A program made the translations under genes and the position numbers. From Datisca glomerata (Eukaryota; Streptophyta; Magnoliopsida; Cucurbitales; Datiscaceae): a stretch of DNA of 64,000 nt. The stretch is from contig QANY01005277.1 of assembly GCA_003255025.1 (NCBI GenBank), positions 691,758 through 755,757 on the forward strand. The letters run 5' to 3'. Shown piece after piece: positions 55,252-64,000 of this stretch (position 1 is its first letter; every line of letters begins with the position of its first letter). The notes beneath the pieces are model-generated. The model searched no databases. It was not told where the DNA came from and worked only from the letters and a program-made list of their open reading frames with translations.

Positions 55252-55879
55252 ACTCATGAAGAGAGCTCAGATGACCCGAGTGCAGGGTCATCATTAGCCG
55301 CCAAGGGTTACGATCGAGGTGACACTCCCTCCTAATCCGGAGCATTCAACCGGTCCAATCATCATAGCAGAATGACATGATAGCCTCTGTCTGGTCACCT
55401 AACAGACACATCGACACTTAATATCGTTCAGTTTTATGTCAAATGTAACCTCTTTAACATCCAATCAGCGCCAGATAAGACAAGTTTCTGTCCCACGAAA
55501 CTTACTTAACACGCCTTTGAATGCTTCTTCGACAAGCTTCCTCCTAACGAGGGACTCAAGTATATATACCTCCCATAAATCGCCAAAATATGTACATTCA
55601 TTCTCGCTTAAGGACTTTAGGTCAGAATATCGACCATCTACTTACTTTGACATCGGAGCCCTTAGGCGGGGTAACCACCCTGGTTCATCGCCTTTAGGAT
55701 TCATTGCCTATGTTTTGTCGACGTCGAGGTCTCAAGGAGATCCACCCAGGAAGAGGAGGATGATCAACAAAGAAGAAAGATCACGTACCGCATCACTGTC
55801 GTAGATCCTCTTGGAAGAGGACTCCCACGATTAATAAGAAAGGCTGACATATAAATTGTTGAAGTTTCAGGATGAAATA
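55252..55879 (+). repeat. Left LTR of the outer Gypsy element, part 2
   Basis: Continues the left LTR after the nested element. It contains TATATATA (55561-55568) at the position of TATAAATA (60436-60443) in the right LTR. Ends GATGAAATA against TCGAAACA in the right copy. Confidence 0.88.
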
Positions 55880-57150
55880 GTTGGCATCACTCTATGGGGA
55901 ATTGACTATAATATCATCCCCGTCGAAGCCTTAGGAGCCATTTCCCTTCTTGTAAGGCGAAGATGGGCTCAACGTCCGACGCTAGCGAAATTCAAGATGA
56001 AAGGGTAGACTTATCCGTCTCCCCCCAGGAATATCCAACAAAGGAGGAAGGATGTGGTGGATGTAACTTTTGATACAACCCGAGAAGGAGGAAAGGCGTA
56101 CCAGCCATCTTCCAAGTCATGACGGTTTCTTACATGGAAATGACTGCCCCTATGGAAGACTAGGCCACACTGAAGCCTAACCCTGGGAGGCCAGGTTCCC
56201 CTTGGTGAGATTCGCTCCCCCCCACCATCTCCACCAAACAAATGGGGATGGTCAAAACTTTTCACACAAGCCTCTAATAGAACCAGGCTTTTCACAATGG
56301 GGGCACGCCAAAATAGCGCCCCCCGGCCCCCGACGCTCTCGAGTTAAGTGAACGGCACCATAAAGATAGAAGAGCCTGTAACCGACACAATGCTCGAGGT
56401 CATCCTCGAAAGGGTATTCAAAAGGCTGGAATGGTTGGTTGTACGCCCACAAGAAAAACTCCTTGTATAAAAGGAAGAACCCCTCCTAGGCCAACTAAAA
56501 AGTAGGCCCCCCTCTGGGCCAGGGGTCATAGGAGCCCCACGAATCTCCTCAACTCCTGAAATCTTGGGGGTTCTGGTTACTCTGCTCTTGAAGACAGAAT
56601 TCAAACCATGAGTGGTAACCGATTTTGAGTTGAGGTTAAAGAAAGCTTTAATCTCTCCCACTTAGGAAGAGAAAATAAAGGGGAACCTATAAGCAAATTC
56701 GAGATGACCCTGAGGAGAGTGATCATAAGAGATTGTGCTCTCTCAAAGCACGTCGTGGCAAGCGACTAATGGTCCAAAAAGGTGAAGGTAGTAAAGGCAG
56801 GGAGAAGGCGGTAGCCCAGAAAGTTACCCTGACACAAAAAAGGCTACCAACCACATTACAAGCCCTTGTTATGGGTAACAACTCTACAACCAAGGGTGGG
56901 CAACCAACGTAGACAAGAAATTCACCGGACAGGCTTAGCGACGGTAAAAGAATCATACGGACAGTGCACTAGTAACTTTGGAATGTGACATTTAAATGAC
57001 GATAAAGAAGGAAATGACAACCATAAAAGGAAATTCAGGAAGATAAAAAGAGGAAGCCCCCCTTCTCCAAGAATGAAGGAGACCTTAGAAGGGGAATGAT
57101 CGTTGTTTCCACGAAGAAGAGAAGAGAATTGGAGGCGTGAATGAATTTTT
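55880..57150 (+). other. Interior of the outer Gypsy element, left part
   Basis: Starts with the primer-binding-like TTGGCATCACTCTATGGGGA. GC-richer than neighbouring DNA, with short broken frames on both strands. No gag or pol motif was recognised. Confidence 0.55.
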
Positions 57151-59501
57151 TGTTGGGGCAATGCCATCAAAACATGTGAATTGACATTTTAATATAAAAT
57201 TATTCTCTTAAATTATTGCTGACTAATTTATATAAATATCTAAAAACTCCATATTTATTAATGAGACTATAATTTTATATTAATATGAGATGATTAAGAT
57301 CATAGATAATAAATAATATTATCAGTAATATATTAAAGTATGAAATCTTTAATGAATGGTTGTTAGTACGGTTCACTAAAAATTATGAACGCATATGATC
57401 TAGACCCGGATCATTGATAGAAATAGACATATTAATGAATGTACTTTATATAATAAGATTATATATGATAGGATAGATGTGAGTCGATATCTTTATTAAC
57501 TTGTCATTTATCATAAAGATTTAATACACATCAATCTGATGATCATATGTAGATCATTCTAAATTCTTAGTAGTCATGAACTCTTATACATGTCTATTAG
57601 ATCTTTTGATTCAGTCATTAAGGTTTGTTTGTAAAATAGGCTAGTGACTTTTATTTTGGAGATTTAGTGATATGGATGGCTGAGAATATGATCTTACATG
57701 ATTTGGAATCCAAACTTTTCTAACGGATCATATATTATTTCTCTTAAGTGCTAATTCTAGAACTGAATGATTATTGAGCTCAAATTTATGATACGATTAT
57801 AAATTTGTCATTCATTAGTGAATTAATGGTACTTAAGAATCAAGAAGTAATTAGAAGAGTAAAATGGTAATTTTGACCAACTCTAATTTACGAACCAATA
57901 ATTGGAGGACATAACTATATGAAATGATTATATCAATGGACTACACGAGAATATTCTATAAATACATTCTATAATCTCTAAGAGTGTAATTTCATATTTA
58001 TAGTGGAGTAATAATGAAATTAATAAATAAGATTATTTAATTAAAAAATTTAATTAATAATCTGGTTTATTGTGGATTATAGGTCCACGGTCTTCAAGTC
58101 ACCTCTGTACTTCATAATCTAGGGAGTGAATATCTCAGAACATGAGAAAATGACTAACTTGCAAAAAGAATTATATTTCTAGGACAAGTACATAATTATG
58201 AGATAATTATGTGTGATTAATTAACTAAAAATTAATTAATTATATTATTTTTCAGAAATTATATATATAATTATATTGATTAATTTTTTAATTATCAACA
58301 AGTGAGACGGTATATCTAATTTGTGAAATTAAATAGTGTTAAATTATTATTAGATAATAATTCAAAATTTAAATAAACTAACTCTATTATTTGTGAACTA
58401 ACATATAAGCTAGTTGATAAAGATAACCATATAAGTTAATTTTGAAGTAACTGATATCTTGATATTTATCTAATTAAAATAATTAATTAATTTATGAAAG
58501 TTGTCACGTGGCATGTTGAACTACCACATGTTAATCATTGATTTAGAAATAAAAATTGACATGGAATATTGTAGTGTCACGTCGCACCACAGTTAGGCGT
58601 GTAATAATATAGTGTCATACGACACTACATTAGTGCCACACGACACTACAGTAGTGCCTGAGTCAATATGATACCTCACAGCACACTACAGTGCTATATG
58701 GCACTGCAGTTATGCACAGTGTAATGGATCCCATTATAATGGTAATTTGTGATTATTATTTTTTTGTGTATATCCCTAAAAATCTAGGGTGCCTAGAATA
58801 CATATATATATATATATATATGCACTATGATACCTCACGACACACTGTCGTGCCGTGTGGCACTGCAGTTGTGCACACTGCAGTGGGTCCCACTACAATA
58901 GTAATTTATGATTAATTATTATTTTGTGTATATCTTTAAAAATCTAGGGTGCCTAGAAAAATATATATTATTATATTAGCCTCAGTACGATGAAGTGTGC
59001 TAACAACACAGTTACTATCAGAGTGAAACTCTCTGAGATTAAAAGTTAATCAAAACAGCTATGTGCGAATAATCATTGTATTCTCTCAGAGATTAGTCAC
59101 AAAATTATTTCTTCTCCAAAAATCTCTAGATCTCGTGTGTTGAGTATATCTAGAGACAAAATAGTGTTCTTGTTATATTCTACGTGCCCACACACATCCA
59201 AGTGTGTTTGATGATTGATTTGAAAGGTCTTGGTGTGGATCTCAAAGTTCGTTGTTCATGGGAAAGGAAGATCGTTGGTTTGCAAGGACGTTTGATTAGA
59301 CTACAAGAGGTATATTCTATATCCATGTATGTTTTCGATTTAGTATATAAATATATAATGGATCTGATTGAAAATAGTTTTCAATAAAAATTTTATTTTG
59401 AAAGATTGTCGCGTTTATTTTCTCTTATCGAAAAAGATTCATTATTTTATAAATTTTTAAAAGGCACACGCTTCCGTCGTGCTAGCGCCGCATTTCCAAC
59501 A
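57151..59501 (+). mobile_element. Solo LTR of the Copia family at 38.9-44.1 kb
   Basis: 2351 bp, TGTTGGGGCAATGCC to ATTTCCAACA. It aligns with the LTR at 42618-44091: GAACCGTACTAAC-type block, TGAAATGATTATATCAATGG, GAAACTCTCTGAGATTAAA and CTTCCGTCGT near the end. No primer site follows and no polypurine tract precedes, so it is a solo LTR left by LTR-LTR recombination. Flanks TTTTT and ATTTT are compatible with a 5-bp target duplication but are low complexity. It holds an extra segment at about 58090-58975. Confidence 0.85.
58667..58958 (+). repeat. Tandem duplication, 132-bp units, inside the solo LTR
   Basis: Unit A (58667-58798) and unit B (58826-58958) both run from TATGATACCTCAC to CTAGGGTGCCTAGAA, separated by a (TA)n run. 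Upstream, short repeats of the type AGTG(T/C)CA(T/C)ACGACACTAC (58607-58655) are also tandem. The whole block lies in the part absent from the LTR at 42618-44091. Confidence 0.9.
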
Positions 59502-60027
59502 ATTTTCACTTCATTTCAGTCTTGTGAAGGAGGTGAAGATAGAGGAAATGAAGAGAAAATTTGCCTATTTATAGGCTTAGGAAAAAAACCGCCCATTTAA
59601 TGAGGGAATTTGTGCAAACCATAATGCCAACCGTTGAACGGTTGGAAAGCGGACGTTTTATAAACCAACGAGAGAGTTTCGGGAAACCAAATGTCGTCCA
59701 ATCAACTATAGGAGTAATACGGCAAGTCCAAAAGAAGCGGCACCTCCAAGAGTCAGGCTCCCCCACATGCCTCTACGCGTCAATAGTGATCGATGACATT
59801 AACTCTCGGAAAGGATGAAGCGATACACGACAAAGTAATGGAGGTAATTAACTACATTTGGTGATATCCTCTCTAAGAGGGAAACTCTTAACACTTTGTG
59901 AAAAACTTGGGATGAGCGAAAACTCTCAGACTATCACTGCATAAAGACAACTCGGACGAGGAGCTCGGATAATAAAGTCTTCAGACTTGGGTGAGTGAAG
60001 TCACCCAAGTCCTTGATTGGGGTTAGC
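59502..60027 (+). other. Interior of the outer Gypsy element, right part
   Basis: Non-coding sequence between the solo LTR and the right LTR. It holds an inverted CCGTTGAACGG (about 59631) and ends GATTGGGGTTAGC before the LTR at 60028. Confidence 0.55.
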
Positions 60028-60753
60028 TGTTATAGGTGTTTTCTCAACCTCCTATGATGCAACGATGAATGTTGTAACACGTCATATTGAGAAATTTAAG
60101 ACAAGGTAAATTTCCCAAAGAGAATGACCGACCTCAATTAGCCAGTCTCAAGAGAGCTTGTGTCACACAAACCCGAGCTCATGGAAAGGAAAGCATAAAA
60201 CTGACGAAGATAGCTCGAATAACCTCGAGTATAGGGTCATCATTACCCGCCAAGGGTAATGACTGAGGTGGCACTCCCTCCTAAGCCCTAAAATTCAACC
60301 AGTTCATCGACATTTAATATCCGCCAGCATAATGATAGGATAGCCTCCATCTTGTCAACTCATTGGCACATCAACACTTTATCCATCAGCTTGAAGGCTT
60401 CTTCGACACGCTTCCTCCTATCGAAAGGACTCGTGTATAAATACCTCCCATAAATCATCGAAAGAGGTACATTCATTCTCCCCAAGGGATTTTAGGTCGG
60501 AATATCAATCATCTACTGACTTAGGTATCGGAGGCCCTTAGGTGGGACAACCACCTCCAGTTCCTCACCTTTAGGGTTCTTTACCTGTGTTACGCAGACG
60601 TCGAGGTCGTGAGTAAATCTACCCAAGAAGATGAGGATGTTCAGCAGAGAAGAAAGATCACGTAAGGCACCACTATCGTGAATCCTCTTAAAAGGACTCC
60701 CACATTCAACAAAAAAATTGACATATGTACTATTGAAGTTTCAAGTCGAAACA
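60028..60753 (+). repeat. Right LTR of the outer Gypsy element
   Basis: 726 bp, TGTTATAGGTG to AGTCGAAACA, with TATAAATA at 60436-60443. It is the uninterrupted counterpart of the split left LTR. Confidence 0.9.
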
Positions 60754-61477
60754 AAGAGTGTTTACGAAGTACAGAGGAGAGTATTATGAAGAAGATAAGA
60801 GTTTAGAGAAGAATGTAAATGGGGTTCATGAGGATAATAAGGACGAGCATTTATTAACGACTAATTCCTTCCTGAAAAAGAAAGATAACTAGAAAGAGGA
60901 AAACTTTGTGGGCTTTTAAAGATGGACTTTCTAGTTTCTTGGAGACTTTCTTTGACAGTCATAATAGTCGACGAATTTTACACGATTATCAATGGAAAAG
61001 AATTGTTGATAAAAGTCATATTATGACCATCGGAAAATGTAGTTTAACATTTTCTTTCCCAATTTTTTTGAATTTCGAGAAAACTCCACACCTCACCCAC
61101 AACCCCTAATCAATAAAATAAGCGTTCCCCTATTAAACATCATCTCTACAAGATTGACAAAAAACTATTGAGCAAACTAAGAAGGGTTACACGTACATGT
61201 GGAGATTTTTGTTTGGTATGGTTGTCCAAGACTTTTTGTGAATTCTCACATATATATTTTTTTTACGTATTAGTGAATTTTAAAAAATTTAATGAATTTA
61301 TATTTAATGAACCTCATATATTTTTAATGAACTCACATATATATCTTAAATTTTTCAATTAAGAAATAAAATAATTAAATTTTCAGTCATGTCAAACTTA
61401 ACATCAATACGCATTTACACATGATTGAAACAGTAATGTTCAATGATAACATTTTTATGATAAGATGCAGTCTATGG
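60754..61477. other. Intergenic, nothing recognised
   Basis: AT-rich sequence to the right of the outer Gypsy element. LINE sequence that might continue from 44660-46480 was sought here and not recognised. Confidence 0.5.
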
Positions 61478-61663
61478 CTAAAACAAACTTGATGCGATCA
61501 GCAATTCAAGAGTTACCATTGGTCTGTCCCCTCCAAACCCAGCTTCCCCACAGCCAATGAAAACCTTCTCTCTTTGTTTTTGAGGATTCGCTCTCTGCTG
61601 CCATACGAGATAAACATTCAGCAGAGCTGAATCAGCTCTCACACTAAGGGAGTTCCACATCAC
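61478..61663 (-). pseudogene. Orphan exon, DUF1446 / acyclic-terpene-utilisation-like
   Basis: The minus strand reads ANPQKQREKVFIGCGEAG then FGGDRPMVTLELL, close to the N-terminal block of plant DUF1446-family proteins as I recall it (NP..R.KV.(I/V)GCGAGFGGDRP.AALKLL). One residue (E) is inserted in the GCGAGFGGD glycine-rich motif, and the frame ends in a stop 9 residues after LELL instead of continuing. No other exon was found on either side, so this is a relic or captured exon. Family assignment is from memory of the motif and would need a search. Confidence 0.5.
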
Positions 61664-62272
61664 AGAATTCTAGAACATGAACAGAAGATAAACAGAATGA
61701 AAAGGTTAATACTTGTTCACATATTAAACAATATTTAATAAAGCAATGATAATCAACAGCTGAAGATCCAATTGTATGTTCAGATCCTATTATAAGTTCA
61801 TCATCTAAATCAACACCCAACAAAAAAATAGTTCCAATAAAATCAATCCAAACCTTTCTTACAGACAAATGTACAAACACTTAAGCTCATTCAGCTCAAA
61901 GAAATACAAACGCGATACTCAGGAAGTACTTTATTATAAGTTTTCCTTCACATTTTGTCAATTCTATTGATTAGCCTCCCTCAAAATATGCACTTCACTC
62001 TAACGAGTAAGCCAACATTATAAGTAAGCTGTATTTTTCTTTTTTAGAATCCTTATGCAATCAACTCCAAATATGAGAACAGAAAATATTTGAAATTTAT
62101 AGAAATTTAATTGGTATGGTAGGTGAACAGAAGAAAATTGTTTGTAAAGCCACGTAGGCAAGTATGACCAATTAGATGCAGGAGAATGGATTGTCATCGT
62201 GACCAAGCGGGGAAAACCTACATGAATCGTTGATCCCTTTGTGTCCCATCTGACGGTTCATGTTTCATTAGC
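61664..62272. other. Intergenic, nothing recognised
   Basis: AT-rich sequence between the orphan exon and the terminal Gypsy element. No coding similarity seen. Confidence 0.5.
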
Positions 62273-64000
62273 TGTTGATGAAGATAAACTAGTCTCGATC
62301 AGTTGTTAGACTAGATAAGTTAAATCTTATATGATAAGCTAAATCTAAGAGGAATATTCCATTTATTAGATTTTAAAGGATTTAGCTTAATTTTGTAACT
62401 GATTTAGAGCCTATAAATAGAGGCTAGTTGTAATTTAATAAATTTCAATGCAAGTCGAGTAGTTACCTAAATATTCTTGAGAATTATCTCTCTCACTTTT
62501 TATCGTTCAATTTTTTTTTAGTGTGAGAAAAATTTCCCTTACATTTTAGTTCTTTCATTGGGAGACGAGAGTTTCACTCGAGATTATAACCAAAGATGCC
62601 TCTCACTAGATCGCCTGTGGTACGAGAAACAGGAAACGACGCTAACGCAGCCGTCAACTCTCCAGATTAGCCTGCATAGCTGGCGAGAGTGCATGATATG
62701 ATCCAGACCATTTTTTACTGGAATGCAAGATATAGAGAGTCGTAACAGTGAAGCATTGCGGGACGCATGACAAATTGTGCAGGAACAAATCATAACATTG
62801 CAACGGGAGATAGCGAAGACAATAGTAGAAGTGAGCCAAAGGACCGTGGCTAGGGAATGGGAAGCAAAAAACCAGGATGAGGAATAGAGAGAACGAGCAG
62901 ACCAACAACTGAAATCGGCAGCTAGCCACAACGTCCGTCATGGGGGAACGAAAGTCACTTCACTTGATAAAGGAAAATGAGTTAGAGATGAGAACGGGCC
63001 CGTGGAGCCGATGATGGAGCGGGTGGTAGAAAAGATACAGGAATGAAAAATGCTTGAGATGAGAAAGTTGGGAGCGGCAGAGTTGCGAACCTGGAGGCTT
63101 TAATCCGCTCCCCCTATGTCTGGAAGTTTTGGCAGCTCTTGTGCCAAAAAAATTCGTGGACCTTAAGTTCAAGTGTTATGAAGGAAAGTCAGATCTTGTC
63201 GACCATCTCAGGCATTTCAAGCAAGTGATAGCGCTTCATCAACATGAGGATGAACTGATGTGCCGGATGTTCCTAACTAATATGGACGTGAATGCATTTA
63301 GGTGGTATCATTCTCTACCCTTTTGCTCAATTGACAATTTTACTCGAATATCTTCTATTTTCTTGGAACAGTATTCCACCTACCGGATAATGATGGGAGA
63401 TTCAGAATAACTTTTGATGATCACGATTAAAAAAGGAGAATCGTTACGAGATTACACCCATCGCTTCAAGGATGAAATGGCGAATTGGAAAATTGTGATG
63501 ATCGTGTGGCCAGACTAGAATTTAGACGCGGTTTAGATCCCAACTCCCAAGTGTTTGAGGATTTGTCCAAGAATAAACCCCGCACAATGGCCTAAACTTT
63601 CCTCAGGGCGCAAACATACATAGCCCTAGAGGAAGAGATAAAAAGTATTCAGAACTTCGTTGAGCAGAGGAAATTCAGTACAACGTAAGGATGGCGGCAA
63701 CATGAGAATGGGAAAGCGTGTAGCTGAACATTCAGAAAGGAAGACAAAAGAGAAGCTGGGAGACTTCGAAAAAAGGCTAAGACTAGTCGGATGAGTCCAT
63801 CCTAGGGACAAGGTCTACACCTCATTGGCCATCCCTGTATATCAGATTCTTGAGGTTATCAAGGATGAACCTTGACAAAGACGGCCCCATCTGATTATGA
63901 AGGAGTCAAGTCAGAGAGACAAGGAAAAAGTATTGTCATTATCATCGGAGTGCAGGCCATCAAACAAGGGATTGATATCAACTGAATGACTGTATTGAGA
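62273..64000 (+). mobile_element. Gypsy (Tat-like) element, 5' part, runs off the window
   Basis: A candidate LTR (62273-62557, TGTTGATGAAG to GTTCTTTCA) contains TATAAATA (62412-62419). It is followed by TTGGGAGACGAGAG, a position and start consistent with a primer-binding site, then a decayed gag. No pol is reached before 64000. The LTR start is uncertain because no second copy is in view. Confidence 0.65.
62596..63990 (+). pseudogene. Gypsy gag, degenerate
   Basis: A weak first part (from ATG 62596) is full of stops. From 63129 a clear frame reads AALVPKKFVDLKFKCYEG, SDLVDHLRHFKQVIALHQ, DELMCRMFLTNM and FRWYHSLPFCSIDNFTRI, typical of the Tat-type Gypsy gag core (DP.DHL..F......D...CR.F...L...A..W). 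A stop follows at 63410. The next frame continues with KKGESLRDYTHRFKDEM. The zinc knuckle and protease are not recognisable before the window ends. Confidence 0.82.

Larger units (their letters stand above)
46481..60753 (+). mobile_element. Outer Gypsy (Tat-like) element carrying three nested insertions
   Basis: Two related LTRs bound it. The left LTR is 46481-46653 plus 55252-55879, interrupted by the 8.6-kb element; the right LTR is 60028-60753. Both start TGTTAT and share CACGTCATATTGAGAA, ACCCGAGCTCATGGAAAG, GGCACTCCCTCCTAA-type blocks and a TATA box. A primer-binding-like TTGGCATCACTCTATGGGGA (55881-55900) follows the left LTR and resembles the TTGGCGCCGTCTGTGGG leader of Tat-type Gypsy elements. 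The interior (55880-57150 and 59502-60027) is only about 1.8 kb without recognisable gag or pol, so it is a deleted or non-autonomous copy. No clean target duplication is visible: AGAAG against AAGAG. Confidence 0.8.

Noticed and set aside
60754..61477. Continuation of the LINE from 44660-46480 on the far side of the nested stack
   Set aside because: No LINE ORF1 similarity was seen on the - strand, and no clean target duplication joins the two flanks.
1..64000. CRISPR arrays, operons, phage or bacterial defence systems
   Set aside because: Introns, Copia/Gypsy/LINE content and plant protein families show nuclear plant DNA; no short regularly spaced repeats or clustered bacterial-type genes occur.

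Overview
The window is nuclear DNA of a flowering plant, almost certainly a eudicot. It is AT-rich, its host genes are sparse and intron-bearing, and most of it is LTR retrotransposon in many states of decay. Only two host genes look intact, both on the + strand and both in lipid metabolism: an ELO-family (fatty-acid-elongase-like) membrane protein at 11222-12091 and an LPAT4/5-type lysophosphatidate acyltransferase at about 34.44-38.09 kb. In Arabidopsis the corresponding genes (At1g75000 and At1g75020, from memory) lie next to each other with only ARC3 between them. The pair therefore looks like old microsynteny pushed to 23 kb apart by transposon insertions. Two host relics are also present: an oxidosqualene cyclase (triterpene synthase) pseudogene on the - strand at 7.29-8.73 kb, and an orphan exon resembling the DUF1446/acyclic-terpene-utilisation-like family at 61.48-61.66 kb.

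Layout: 2.0-5.4 kb, Copia remnant on - strand with an internal IN/RT deletion; 6.5 kb, CACTA-like terminus; 7.3-8.7 kb, cyclase pseudogene cut by an LTR at 8787-9288 whose leader carries a perfect 14-bp hairpin; 11.2 kb, ELO gene; 12.80-23.01 kb, a PIF/Harbinger-type element split by a 9.4-kb Copia element with 1.9-kb LTRs; 25.25-31.4 kb, a LINE relic split by a 5.06-kb Copia element with perfect AGCAC target duplications; 31.9-32.9 kb, a diverged partial duplication; 34.4-38.1 kb, LPAT; 38.9-44.1 kb, a 5'-truncated Copia element; 44.66-46.48 kb, a second LINE relic.

From 46481 to 60753 lies a nested stack. A Gypsy (Tat-like) element carries in its left LTR an 8.6-kb Gypsy element with almost no internal domain (target duplication GTAAA). 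That element's own left LTR carries a 4.7-kb Gypsy element on the - strand that has lost pol (target duplication TGTTT). The outer element's interior also carries a solo LTR (57151-59501) of the same family as the 3' LTR at 42618-44091. The right edge (62273 onward) enters another Gypsy element with a decayed gag.

No operon, CRISPR array, phage or new defence-like system is present. The value of the window lies in insertion order, shared lesions that date duplications, a duplicated splice acceptor in a live gene, and several small palindromes. All element and exon boundaries were read by eye; family names rest on recognised motifs, not on a database search.
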